Translations under genes and position numbers: made by a program
In this document: one piece after another, positions 15,835-23,617 of the stretch
Layout of the letters: each line of letters opens with the position of its first letter
How positions within the stretch are numbered: the first letter of the stretch is position 1
The notes under the pieces: model-generated
Databases searched by the model: none
What the model was told of the DNA's origin: nothing
The model's input: only the letters and a program-made list of their open reading frames with translations
Assembly (NCBI GenBank): GCA_949035555.1
Contig: CAROLD010000024.1
Location: 1-25,039, forward strand
Source: an uncultured bacterium
GTDB lineage: Bacteria > Cyanobacteriota > Vampirovibrionia > Gastranaerophilales > Gastranaerophilaceae
Length of the DNA: 25,039 bases
Direction of reading: 5' to 3'

Positions 15835-15863
15835 GCGACAAAATAGTAATTTTTTGCTACAAT
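15835..15863 (+). promoter_or_regulatory. ybaK-type gene promoter, leaderless arrangement
   Basis: GCGACA (15835-15840), 17-nt spacer, TACAAT (15858-15863) preceded by TGC, then exactly 6 nt to the ATG at 15870. A complete -35/extended -10 promoter with +1 at the start codon. Confidence 0.65.
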
Positions 15864-15869
15864 TGTGGT

Positions 15870-16337
15870 ATGAGTTTAGAAATAGTAAAACAATATTTAA
15901 AATCTTATAATTTAGAAGATAAAATTATTGAACTGGAACAGTCAAGTGCAACTGTGGTACTTGCAGCAGAGGCTCTTGGTGTAATACCTGCAAGAATTGC
16001 CAAATCACTTACTTTTAAAAATGATGATAAGTGTATTATGATTATCACAGCAGGAGATACGAAAATTGATAATCGTAAATTTAAAGATTTTTTTAGCATA
16101 AAAGCAAAAATGTTAACGCCGGAAGAAGTTATAGAGTTTACAAACCACGAAATTGGCGGAGTCTGCCCTTTTGGAATAAATTACGAACAAGTTAAAGTAT
16201 ATTGTGATATATCCATGAAACGATTTGAAACCGTTTATCCTGCATGCGGAAGCGGTAATTCTGCAATAGAACTCTCATGCGATAAAATGTTTGAAATTTC
16301 TCAAAGTATCGAATGGATTGATGTCTGTAAATACTAA
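15870..16337 (+). CDS. YbaK/EbsC family aminoacyl-tRNA deacylase
   Basis: 155 residues forming one INS/YbaK domain. The family hydrolyses mischarged tRNAs in trans (for example Cys-tRNA-Pro or Ala-tRNA-Pro) and so protects translation fidelity. Seen: the AKSLTFKNDDK block with the conserved Lys45, GDTKIDNRKFKDFF, the GGVCPFG loop near 109-115 and YPACGSGNSAIEL. Substrate specificity among YbaK, ProX and EbsC types cannot be told from the sequence. There is no Shine-Dalgarno; the promoter ends 6 nt before the ATG. Monocistronic, closed by a strong terminator shared with the tRNA-Leu gene on the other strand. Confidence 0.92.
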   Translation: MSLEIVKQYLKSYNLEDKIIELEQSSATVVLAAEALGVIPARIAKSLTFKNDDKCIMIITAGDTKIDNRKFKDFFSIKAKMLTPEEVIEFTNHEIGGVCPFGINYEQVKVYCDISMKRFETVYPACGSGNSAIELSCDKMFEISQSIEWIDVCKY

Positions 16338-16340
16338 AAT

Positions 16341-16368
16341 AAAAAAGACTCAAAATTGAGTCTTTTTT
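16341..16368. terminator. Bidirectional Rho-independent terminator between ybaK-type gene and tRNA-Leu
   Basis: 12-bp perfect stem (AAAAAAGACTCA / TGAGTCTTTTTT) with loop AAAT. It carries T-runs in both directions and serves the convergent YbaK gene (+) and tRNA-Leu (-). Confidence 0.88.
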
Positions 16369-16369
16369 A

Positions 16370-16456
16370 TGGTGCCGATGGCCGGGGTCGAACCGGCACG
16401 AGGTTGCCCTCACAAGATTTTGAGTCTAGCACGTCTACCAATTCCATCACATCGGC
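16370..16456 (-). tRNA. tRNA-Leu (anticodon CAA)
   Basis: 87 nt including an encoded CCA end. The acceptor stem is GCCGATG/CATCGGC (7 bp) with discriminator A. The D-loop carries AATTGGTAGAC, and the T-arm GCCGGTTCGACCCCGGC is complete. The anticodon loop CTCAAAA places CAA at the anticodon, reading UUG leucine codons. A long variable arm (TGAGGGCAACCTCG) is the class II feature of tRNA-Leu. One T-T mismatch is seen in the anticodon stem. Confidence 0.95.
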
Positions 16457-16588
16457 TTATTTGATTGTCATAAAATTATTTTACTCCAAAAATATTATTT
16501 TTCAAGAAGTTTTTAAAATTATATCAATACCCCTATTCTGCGCTGTCGGGGGATATAAAAAAGTGCAAGAATATAAGATATAATTTGT

Positions 16589-17380
16589 ATGAAAAAACTT
16601 ATTTATCTTTTAACAATAATTACAATATTTACAACATGTGCAAATGCCACAACTTTTACCGGAGGAGTCACAAAAGTCGGACAGCAAGAGAGCAATCAAG
16701 TTATTGACGCGAAAACCGGTCAAGGGGTTGAATTTGCAAGGATTACCATACCTCAGAAAAATTATCGCACCTATACTGACGGTAACGGTAATTTTAAACT
16801 TGATGCAATAAAAATTTCACAGCCGACTATATTGAATGTAGAAAAAGAAGGATACAGACCATTCTCTTTAACAATCAATAATGCAGAAAGCCTTAATAAC
16901 CCGATGAAAATTGAAATTGCTAAAAGTGAAGCTGCAGATATTTCTCTTGACTCAGACATAATGCATCTCGGAGATAACAGTTTCTCCCACAATTCTGCTA
17001 ATGCCTCCGATTTTAGATTAAAATCTGTCGGTCCTTATTATTCAAAAGACTTTATAATGACTGCAAATGCTAAAAGAAGCACCAATTATTTAGTAATAGG
17101 ATCTATTGTAGGATTAGATACAAAACTAGCTAAATCAATGGGACAAAACAGAATTCGCGGCGGTGCTTACTCCAGTCCGGCTGAAATTTACTTCAACGGT
17201 AGAAAAATCGGAGAACTTCACGTAAACGGAGACGGGCAAAGAATTAAAATTCCAAACGCTTTGATAAAAGCTGATGCACAAAACCAGATTACAATAAAAA
17301 CAGGTCAAAATATGATGCCGAGCGACCATATAGACTACGATGATATTGAAATTATGAACTTATCAATTTTAAGTGAATAA
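16589..17380 (+). CDS. Secreted protein with carboxypeptidase-regulatory-like (CarbReg/Ig-type) domain
   Basis: 263 residues. Signal peptide MKKLIYLLTIITIFTTCANA, cleaved before TTFTGG. Residues 38-115 match a carboxypeptidase regulatory-like beta-sandwich (VIDAKTGQGVEFARITIPQ..YRTYTDGNGNFKLDAI ... VEKEGYRPFSLTI), a module found in many surface and transport proteins. The C-terminal half (about 150-263) is another all-beta region, resembling a carbohydrate- or ligand-binding sandwich, with no recognised active site. Likely extracytoplasmic binding or structural protein. There is no Shine-Dalgarno; TATAAT ends only 4 nt before the ATG, too close to fit +1 at the A cleanly. It is followed by a strong terminator. 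Function unknown. Confidence 0.82.
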   Translation: MKKLIYLLTIITIFTTCANATTFTGGVTKVGQQESNQVIDAKTGQGVEFARITIPQKNYRTYTDGNGNFKLDAIKISQPTILNVEKEGYRPFSLTINNAESLNNPMKIEIAKSEAADISLDSDIMHLGDNSFSHNSANASDFRLKSVGPYYSKDFIMTANAKRSTNYLVIGSIVGLDTKLAKSMGQNRIRGGAYSSPAEIYFNGRKIGELHVNGDGQRIKIPNALIKADAQNQITIKTGQNMMPSDHIDYDDIEIMNLSILSE

Positions 17381-17384
17381 TAAA

Positions 17385-17413
17385 AAAGAGGCAACTATTA
17401 AAGTTGCCTCTTT
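17385..17413. terminator. Bidirectional Rho-independent terminator between the 16589 gene and ftsZ
   Basis: 12-bp stem (AAAGAGGCAACT / AGTTGCCTCTTT) with a 5-nt loop and A/T tracts on both sides. It is shared by the + strand gene ending at 17380 and by ftsZ ending at 17429. Confidence 0.88.
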
Positions 17414-17428
17414 CGTATGATATTTCAA

Positions 17429-18601
17429 CTATCTTTTCAGGAAGTCAGGAATTTCAATATTTGTGAAATTTCTATTTGAATCTGAAAGAATAGATTTTGT
17501 TTGAGTATTAAATGCACCTGAGAAGAAGTCTGCCGCATTTAAAGAAGCTTCAGGAGTATTTGAAGAACTGTCACCGAATTTCAAAGGAGAAGAATTGTTT
17601 TTCAATTCAAAACCAGTTGCAATAACAGTAATTTGGATTTCACCCTGAATACTTTCATTAACAGCAGTACCAATAATAACGGTTGCATCATCAAGTACAG
17701 CATCGTGAATAATAGAAGCCGCATCACTGATTTCGTGAATACCCATATCAGGTCCGCCAGTGATGTTAACAATTACACCGGAAGCTCCATTGATAGAAGA
17801 TTCAAGAAGCTGTGAATTGATAGCCTGTTGAGCAGCTTTAACAGCTCTGCCTTCACCTTGAGCACGTCCGATACCCATAAGAGCTGAGCCGGATGCTTGC
17901 ATAACAGTTTTAACGTCAGCAAAGTCAACGTTTATAATACCGGGAACAGTAATGATATCAGAAATACCCTGAACCCCTCTTAAAAGAACTTCATCAACAA
18001 TAATAAATGATTCTTGTAATGATACTTGTCTGTCAACAACTTGAAGCAATTTATCGTTAGGTACGACAATAACAGCATCCACAGCTTCTTTTAATTTTTC
18101 AAGACCTGCATTTGCTTGATTTTGTCTTTTCTTACCTTCCCACATAAATGGCTTAGTAACAACAGCAATTGTCAAAATACCAAGCTGTTTAGCAATTTTA
18201 GCAACGATAGGAGCAGCACCTGTACCGGTTCCTCCACCCATGCCGGCAGTGATAAATACCATATCAGCACCGTCTAAGGCTTGAGTAATTTCCTGCTGCG
18301 CTTCTTCAGCGGCTTTTTCACCAACTGAAGGATCTCCGCCGGCACCAAGACCTTGTGTTGAAGCTGAACCTAATTGAATTCTGTTTTTTGTTTGACCATC
18401 GACTAAAACTTGCAAGTCTGTGTTCATCAACCAGAATTCGACACCTGAAAGACCTGATCTTATCATTCGATTGACAGCATTTCCGCCGCCGCCGCCGACA
18501 CCTATAACTTTAATATTTGTAGGGTTAGCGCCAAGTCTTGATGTTTGGCTTCCTGATGGTTCATCTTTTCTTGCAAAGATATCTGAAACGATATTTTCCA
18601 C
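17429..18601 (-). CDS. ftsZ: Cell division protein FtsZ
   Basis: 390 residues. This is the tubulin-like GTPase that polymerises into the division ring. The GTP-binding signature GGGTGTGAAP begins at residue 122, the G1 loop GVGGGGGNAVNRM at 34-46, and the catalytic T7 loop NVDFADVK at 224-231. The C-terminal peptide NIEIPDFLKR is the binding tail for FtsA, ZipN or SepF-type partners, reached through a short linker. GVEFW..NTD is a cyanobacterium-like variant. The start is GTG at 18601, with GAGG 8 nt upstream. It has its own leader of about 60 nt and stands apart from any dcw cluster, next to nadK. Cytoplasmic, at midcell. Confidence 0.97.
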   Translation of the reverse strand: MENIVSDIFARKDEPSGSQTSRLGANPTNIKVIGVGGGGGNAVNRMIRSGLSGVEFWLMNTDLQVLVDGQTKNRIQLGSASTQGLGAGGDPSVGEKAAEEAQQEITQALDGADMVFITAGMGGGTGTGAAPIVAKIAKQLGILTIAVVTKPFMWEGKKRQNQANAGLEKLKEAVDAVIVVPNDKLLQVVDRQVSLQESFIIVDEVLLRGVQGISDIITVPGIINVDFADVKTVMQASGSALMGIGRAQGEGRAVKAAQQAINSQLLESSINGASGVIVNITGGPDMGIHEISDAASIIHDAVLDDATVIIGTAVNESIQGEIQITVIATGFELKNNSSPLKFGDSSSNTPEASLNAADFFSGAFNTQTKSILSDSNRNFTNIEIPDFLKR

Positions 18602-18668
18602 TTTATTTACCTCTTAAATTGTAATATTACTTTTTCATTTCCTAAAACATATAACTACTAATTGCGTA

Positions 18669-18677
18669 ATTATAACA
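18669..18677 (-). promoter_or_regulatory. ftsZ extended -10
   Basis: TGTTATAAT on the minus strand. The start near 18662 gives a leader of about 61 nt that carries the Shine-Dalgarno. No good -35 is seen. Confidence 0.5.
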
Positions 18678-18750
18678 ATATAGTATTTTAAATAGAAAAA
18701 AAGTACAATAATTTTACACTAATTATAACGAAAAATTAATATATTTCCGA

Positions 18751-19551
18751 TTAGAGATTGATACACGCCGGAGAAATGCCCCAGTGAAGTTTATTTCTTA
18801 ATACCGAATAGAAGTCGTTATCCTTTAATAGTGTCAAATTAGCAAAATCTTTTGACTTTGATATGACCAAATCTTCGGAAAAGGAGAAAACTTCCTGACC
18901 ATCAGCGCTAACGTTATATTCATTATTAGGGCAGGAAAGAATTTTTATTTTATCATCAGCACTTACAACAATAGGACGGGCTGAGAATGTATGCGGGCAT
19001 ATGGGTACAATTGCAATTACGTCAATATCAGGAGCAAGAACCGGTCCACCTGCCGCCATTCCGTATGCGGTTGAACCGGTAGGTGTTGTAACAATTATAC
19101 CGTCAGCAAGATATTCACAGACAAATTTATCATTTATTTGCAGGGCAAATCTTGAAGTTCTTGATGTTTCTGCTCCTTTGATTACAAAATCATTCAGAGC
19201 AACGTAGCCATTTGCAGTTAGCATTATTCTTTTTTCAACTTTAAAATCTCCGTTGAAAATCTTAGTTACCGCTTCTTTCAAATCATCGCGCGACGCTTGT
19301 GACAAAAATCCAAGTCTTCCAAGATTAATACCAAATATAGGAGTATCAAATTGCGAATAAAACCTTGCGGCTTTTAAAATTGTACCATCACCGCCGATTA
19401 CAAAAACAAAGTCATAACCTGAATTAAGTCTATCAATATCCTGAACCTCAGCTTTGACAGCATTAGCTTCAAGAATATGACTTAATTCTAACATCACATT
19501 TTCAGAATTCTGCATTGAGTGGTTATAACAGATTGCATAGCGTTTATTCAT
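18751..19551 (-). CDS. nadK: NAD kinase
   Basis: 266 residues, normal for bacterial NAD kinase, which phosphorylates NAD+ to NADP+ in the cytoplasm. The GGDGT motif at 53-57 (FVIGGDGTILKAA) carries the catalytic Asp. LNDFVIKG, DGIIVTTPTGSTAYGMAAGGP and the C-terminal SADGQE block complete the family signature. There is no Shine-Dalgarno; the -10 TATAAA, preceded by TGG, ends 8 nt before the ATG. It is divergent from the GIY-YIG gene with 46 bp between the starts. ftsZ lies downstream but has its own promoter, so cotranscription is possible but not required. Confidence 0.95.
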   Translation of the reverse strand: MNKRYAICYNHSMQNSENVMLELSHILEANAVKAEVQDIDRLNSGYDFVFVIGGDGTILKAARFYSQFDTPIFGINLGRLGFLSQASRDDLKEAVTKIFNGDFKVEKRIMLTANGYVALNDFVIKGAETSRTSRFALQINDKFVCEYLADGIIVTTPTGSTAYGMAAGGPVLAPDIDVIAIVPICPHTFSARPIVVSADDKIKILSCPNNEYNVSADGQEVFSFSEDLVISKSKDFANLTLLKDNDFYSVLRNKLHWGISPACINL

Positions 19552-19559
19552 ACGTTTAG

Positions 19560-19568
19560 TTTATACCA
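19560..19568 (-). promoter_or_regulatory. nadK extended -10, near-leaderless arrangement
   Basis: TGGTATAAA on the minus strand, 8 nt before the ATG. The predicted leader is about 2 nt. Confidence 0.5.
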
Positions 19569-19582
19569 AATATATAAAAATA

Positions 19583-19591
19583 TGCAATAAT
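19583..19591 (+). promoter_or_regulatory. GIY-YIG gene extended -10, leaderless arrangement
   Basis: TGCAATAAT, ending exactly 6 nt before the ATG at 19598. The first base of the hexamer departs from the T consensus. Confidence 0.5.
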
Positions 19592-19597
19592 AAACTT

Positions 19598-19867
19598 ATG
19601 AGTGAGAGACATTTTGTTTATATATTACAAACTGAACGAGGCACGTTATACTGTGGCTACACAGACAATGTGGAAAAACGTTTTCTTGCGCATCTTGAAG
19701 GCAAAGGTGCTAAATACACAAGAGCAAATAAACCTGTAAAAATTGCGTGGCAAAAAGAATTTCCTACAAAATCAGAAGCACTAAAAGAAGAATATCGTAT
19801 TAAACATAAACTTACACGAAAACAAAAGTTTGAACTTATTGCTCAATATCAGACTGTTCCTGAGTAG
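19598..19867 (+). CDS. GIY-YIG domain protein (UPF0213, YhbQ/YazA type)
   Basis: 89 residues, only the nuclease domain. FVYILQTERGTLYCGYT carries the two GIY-YIG strands, followed by the Arg of EKRFLAHLEGKGAKYTRANKP and the conserved Glu of KSEALKEEYRIKHKLTR. YhbQ-type proteins are stand-alone nuclease-like proteins implicated in DNA repair or processing; their targets are poorly known. There is no Shine-Dalgarno, and a -10 lies 6 nt before the ATG. Its last 32 bp overlap the 3' end of the convergent envelope-protein gene. Confidence 0.92.
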   Translation: MSERHFVYILQTERGTLYCGYTDNVEKRFLAHLEGKGAKYTRANKPVKIAWQKEFPTKSEALKEEYRIKHKLTRKQKFELIAQYQTVPE

Positions 19868-21281
19868 TTTCTATCTGCTTAGACTGTACATTTTCTATTT
19901 CTGAATTTAGCTTTTCAATTTTTTGCTCAATCTTTTCAATATTTTTCTGTTTTTTATCTATTTGCTTTTGAGCTTTTTCAAGATCTTTATTCCACTGATC
20001 TTGAAGATATTTATTGTATGCTTCTTCAAGAGTTATATCTTCAGTTGAGCCTTTTAATGAGCGAAGTTTTTTGTAATCCCTGTATTCTTCTTTAAAATCT
20101 TCATCAAGCCCTTTCAGCGTATATTTAAACTCATTTTTTATTGCTTGTATTGATTGTTTATCTGCATGTTTTTTCTGTTTTTCTAAAAGCTTGCTCTGCT
20201 CTTGCAGAAATTTTTCTTGCTTTTCTACAGCCGTATAAGGTTGAATACCTTCTTTGACAACCTTGTACCCATTTGAACTGACTTGAGGAATATATTCCTT
20301 TCTAAAAGAGACAAGCCGCGCCTGTTTCCCTTGCCAGTCAATACTCCATGCGCCAAGATATACCGGAGTTTCGCCTGTATACGCATATGCCTGGGCTATA
20401 ATACGATAAGGTTCATTTATATCAAAACCTAAAGGAATAATATCCCAGCGTTTATTGTCCAAATCAACCTTCATATATTCATCCCAGAAATAGGTTATAG
20501 CATCTCTAAGTTCAACTAAATCATAACTTATAGAGTTGTTAAAATCATATACATGAACTTTTGTTTCCCAAATGCCGTCCTCTTGAGAACCAATCTTTTC
20601 TTTTACAAGAAGTTTTGTGCCGTCAGCAGAAAAATCTACAGGTGTAAGAGTTCTAAATGCCGCAAAGTTATCAATTGCTTTATCTGTTGATAAAATTGGC
20701 TCAGGAATACGCTGAACAATGTTAGCTTTTAAAATTCTATTCAGATTTGTATCATTATCAGCCAATGGAATAACAAACAAATCACATGCAACAGATGCAC
20801 TGTCAGGGTAGTAATATACAGACGGATAAACAAGAATTGAATAATCAGGAGAAACAATCCCCTGAGCATTGATATGTCTTTTCAGATAAAGTTTTTTACC
20901 TAATGAGAGCTCTGCACTGCCGGCAGGAGAATTATATTTTACAATTCGGTACAGAGGCTGTGGAACATATTTAAAATCAGACGGTTTTTCAACTTTCGGA
21001 ATATCAAATTCTTTGGAAGATTTATCCTTATACTCAGATAACGCTTCATATTCATCAACCGTCATATATCCGGAAGGAGTTCTGTTTAAAATCTTGGCTT
21101 CCATTTTTTTTATTTCATCAGCCTTCAAAACTTCATATTGATATTTAATATCTCTGCCTCTGGTGTCTTCTTCTTTTTTAAAAGGCAGATTAATATTAGA
21201 GATAATATCCTTAACTCCTGCAAAACAAGGAGCCGAAAGACAAATAAGACACAGAATTATACTTAGAAGTTTTTTTAGCAT
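19836..21281 (-). CDS. Secreted/envelope protein with beta-rich domain and C-terminal coiled coil
   Basis: 481 residues; not a family I can name. Signal peptide MLKKLLSIILCLICLSAPCFA, cleaved before GVKD. Residues 90-340 are beta-rich, with propeller-like strands such as GIVSPDYSILVYPSVYYYP and TPVDFSADGTKLLVKEK, resembling WD40/TolB-type blades. Residues 340-470 are strongly helical, Lys/Glu/Gln-rich and heptad-like (EKAQKQIDKKQKNIEKIEQKIEKLNSEIENVQ), a long coiled coil. Its ATG directly abuts the stop codon of the response regulator, so it is cotranscribed with a sensor kinase and regulator and may be their envelope partner or input. Its 3' end overlaps the GIY-YIG gene by 32 bp. Confidence 0.78.
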   Translation of the reverse strand: MLKKLLSIILCLICLSAPCFAGVKDIISNINLPFKKEEDTRGRDIKYQYEVLKADEIKKMEAKILNRTPSGYMTVDEYEALSEYKDKSSKEFDIPKVEKPSDFKYVPQPLYRIVKYNSPAGSAELSLGKKLYLKRHINAQGIVSPDYSILVYPSVYYYPDSASVACDLFVIPLADNDTNLNRILKANIVQRIPEPILSTDKAIDNFAAFRTLTPVDFSADGTKLLVKEKIGSQEDGIWETKVHVYDFNNSISYDLVELRDAITYFWDEYMKVDLDNKRWDIIPLGFDINEPYRIIAQAYAYTGETPVYLGAWSIDWQGKQARLVSFRKEYIPQVSSNGYKVVKEGIQPYTAVEKQEKFLQEQSKLLEKQKKHADKQSIQAIKNEFKYTLKGLDEDFKEEYRDYKKLRSLKGSTEDITLEEAYNKYLQDQWNKDLEKAQKQIDKKQKNIEKIEQKIEKLNSEIENVQSKQIETTQEQSDIEQ

Positions 21282-21956
21282 TTAAACAAGTCCGTCTTTC
21301 ATCGCTGTTGCAACAGCTTTTGAGCGGGTTTTCACATAAAGCTTTTGCAAAATATTATGAACGTGAGTTTTTGTCGTTGCAATAGTAATCACAAGTTTTT
21401 TAGAAATTTGCGGATTTTTTAGCCCTTCAACAAGAAGCGCAAGAACTTCCATTTCTCGTTCGGTTAAACCGTATAAATTTTTACCTTTCTGATAATTTAT
21501 TTCACCATGTTTAGCTTCAACTTGACTGTTTTTGCGAATATTTGAAAGGACAACTCTTGCAATTGCAGGATCAAGCCAGCCAACGCCTTCGCTTACAGCT
21601 TTAATCGCAGAAATTGTCTGATCGGATGTTGCACCTTTTGTTATATAACCGTCAGCACCTGCAGCAAAAGAATCGAGAATATCATCTTCATTATCACGGG
21701 ATGTATTCATCAGAACCTTAATTTCAGGCATGGCATTCTTAATTTTTCTGGTAGCTTCAATACCGTCAATTGTAGGCAAACCAATATCCATAATTACCAG
21801 GTCAGGTTTTAATTCCAGAGCTTGATTAACGCCTTCCAACCCATCGGAAGAAGTTCCCAGAACATCAATTGATTCATTATTAGAAAGAGCAAATGATAAC
21901 CCCATTCTTGTCATATCATGATCTTCGATTATTGTAACTTTTATACTTTTCGACAT
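21282..21956 (-). CDS. NarL/FixJ-type (LuxR-family) response regulator
   Basis: 224 residues: receiver domain 1-125, linker, and LuxR helix-turn-helix 160-224. The phospho-acceptor is Asp57 (LVIMDIGLPTIDG), with the acidic pair E11/D12 and the signalling residues T84 and K106. The HTH is LTEREMEVLALLVEGLKNPQISKKLVITIATTKTHVHNIL, with the standard GL...QI.KKL...TVKTH-like pattern. It binds DNA as a dimer when phosphorylated. GGGG lies about 6 nt before the ATG. The sensor kinase ends 14 nt upstream, so the pair is an operon; the envelope protein follows with no gap. Overall similarity is to cyanobacterial NarL-type regulators. Confidence 0.95.
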   Translation of the reverse strand: MSKSIKVTIIEDHDMTRMGLSFALSNNESIDVLGTSSDGLEGVNQALELKPDLVIMDIGLPTIDGIEATRKIKNAMPEIKVLMNTSRDNEDDILDSFAAGADGYITKGATSDQTISAIKAVSEGVGWLDPAIARVVLSNIRKNSQVEAKHGEINYQKGKNLYGLTEREMEVLALLVEGLKNPQISKKLVITIATTKTHVHNILQKLYVKTRSKAVATAMKDGLV

Positions 21957-21970
21957 CCTAACCCCTACCT

Positions 21971-23551
21971 TTATACTCTGGATTTAGCAACAACATTCGT
22001 CAAAATAAACGAAAATTCACTGCCTTGATTTACTTTACTTTCAACCCAAATCTTTCCACCATGAGCCTCAACTATCTGCCTGGAAAGATACAAGCCAAGC
22101 CCTGTACCGGTTGAACGTTTTTTACTTGTACCCTGAGAAAATCTCATAAATAAATGCGGAATATCCTCTTTCGGAATTCCATTTCCGTTATCGGCAACAG
22201 AGAATAATAAATCTCCGTGTTGAGCTTTAACGTATATATCTATTATACCGTCTCTGTTGGTATAATTCAAAGCATTACCGCAAAGATTAATAATAACACG
22301 CTTAATTTCAGCTCGATCCGCATCTATCAGCAAGTCTTCATCAATATCACTATGCAGATTAAATGAAATATTTTTCTTCTTGGATAACGGCTCGAGTTCC
22401 TCATAACACTGTGAAACAAGGTCATTTATACTAAACACCGTTTTACAGAGATTTAACTTTCCGCTTTCAAATCTGTAAACTTCAAGTAGAGCATTTACCA
22501 GTCCCAGTAAATCTTCATTGCTTTGAAGCATTGTAGAAAGCAGAACTCTTTGTTTTTCTTCAATTTGTCCCAAAGAACCGTCTAAGAAGAATTTCAAAGT
22601 CTGTATAGCTGCAAGGAGAGGGGTTCGCAAATCATGTGTTAAGGTTGCTATAAAATCGTCTCTCAAGCGTTCTGTTTCTTTTTGGTAACTGCAATTTCTG
22701 ATTACTCCCACAAATTTTTCATCATCATTATCATCAGAGACAAGTGATGCAAAATTTATTTCAACCGGTATTGATTCGCCGTTTATAGCATTATGCAGAT
22801 ATAAATCCCTCAATAAGAATTCCGAATTATCGCAAGATAAGCCTAAAATTGTATTTTTTACAGATGATTTAGTTGCTTTATTTAATTCCGGTTTATCTGA
22901 ATATGCAATTTCCTGAATTTTCATTGTTTGAAGCTTATCTGCCGGAAGCCCGACCATATTTTCACAAGCCGGATTTACCTGTTCTATATTTCCCTGTGCA
23001 TCAATAATTATAATTCCGTCAGCACAATAATTTATTATTCCTGACAATTTTAGATTTGCAAGAGTTAGTTCTTTTGTTCTCTCTGCAACAAGCTCTTCCA
23101 ACTTCTCGGAATATTTTGTTAATTGAGTTTTTGCTTTTTCCAACTCCTCAATTTTTTCTCTTAAATCTGCGAGCAAATGACTTCTTTCTATACCGTTTTT
23201 GATATTCATTATTAAATCATCGTTATCCCAAGGTTTTTCAATATACTTATAAACACCGATTTCATTAATAGTCTTTATCGCATTTTCCTTATCTGCGTAA
23301 GCAGTAAGCAAAATCATGCTTACTTCCGGATATAACTTTTTTGCTTCGCGCAAAAACTCCAGACCATTCATTTCAGGCATCAAAAAATCTGAAATGATTA
23401 AATCAGGAGTTTCTGTTTTTAAGTATTCAATAGCTTTTTGTGGTTCATTAAAGACAACAACATTATTAAAACCTTCAACTTTCATAAGAGTAGAAAAAGT
23501 CGAAGTTAACAATGTATCATCATCAACGTATAATATCTTCCCTAATTTCAT
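21971..23551 (-). CDS. Hybrid sensor histidine kinase (receiver-PAS-HisKA-HATPase)
   Basis: 526 residues from ATG 23551, chosen because family alignment starts at MKLGKILYVDDD and a TTGTTT-17-TATTAT promoter ends 6 nt before it; the in-frame ATG at 23605 would add an 18-residue Tyr/Phe-rich tail and has no RBS. Order: receiver (1-120, Asp55 in IISDFLMPEMNG), coiled coil (125-165), PAS (170-290), HisKA with His306 (FIATLTHDLRTPL), and HATPase (about 400-520) with N box NLCGNALNY, G1 DNGNG and G2 GTGLGL. There is no transmembrane segment, so it senses inside the cell. A likely partner is the NarL-type regulator 14 nt downstream. Receiver-first kinases are frequent in cyanobacteria. Confidence 0.93.
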   Translation of the reverse strand: MKLGKILYVDDDTLLTSTFSTLMKVEGFNNVVVFNEPQKAIEYLKTETPDLIISDFLMPEMNGLEFLREAKKLYPEVSMILLTAYADKENAIKTINEIGVYKYIEKPWDNDDLIMNIKNGIERSHLLADLREKIEELEKAKTQLTKYSEKLEELVAERTKELTLANLKLSGIINYCADGIIIIDAQGNIEQVNPACENMVGLPADKLQTMKIQEIAYSDKPELNKATKSSVKNTILGLSCDNSEFLLRDLYLHNAINGESIPVEINFASLVSDDNDDEKFVGVIRNCSYQKETERLRDDFIATLTHDLRTPLLAAIQTLKFFLDGSLGQIEEKQRVLLSTMLQSNEDLLGLVNALLEVYRFESGKLNLCKTVFSINDLVSQCYEELEPLSKKKNISFNLHSDIDEDLLIDADRAEIKRVIINLCGNALNYTNRDGIIDIYVKAQHGDLLFSVADNGNGIPKEDIPHLFMRFSQGTSKKRSTGTGLGLYLSRQIVEAHGGKIWVESKVNQGSEFSFILTNVVAKSRV

Positions 23552-23557
23552 ACCAAC

Positions 23558-23586
23558 ATAATAAAATATTTTGAAAAAATAAACAA
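23558..23586 (-). promoter_or_regulatory. Sensor kinase promoter, leaderless arrangement
   Basis: Minus strand: TTGTTT (23586-23581), 17-nt spacer, TATTAT (23563-23558), then 6 nt to ATG 23551. There is no TG extension, but the -35 and spacer are good. Confidence 0.6.
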
Positions 23587-23617
23587 ATTGTTTACAAATC
23601 CGCAATATTCTACACGT

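Noticed and set aside
16356..16583. 75-codon + strand frame over the tRNA-Leu locus
   Set aside because: It is antisense to the tRNA and its terminator; the apparent start resembles a translated tRNA.
16579..16584. TATAAT 4 nt before the ATG at 16589 as a further leaderless promoter
   Set aside because: The gap is too short for +1 at the ATG; left out of the counted set as ambiguous.
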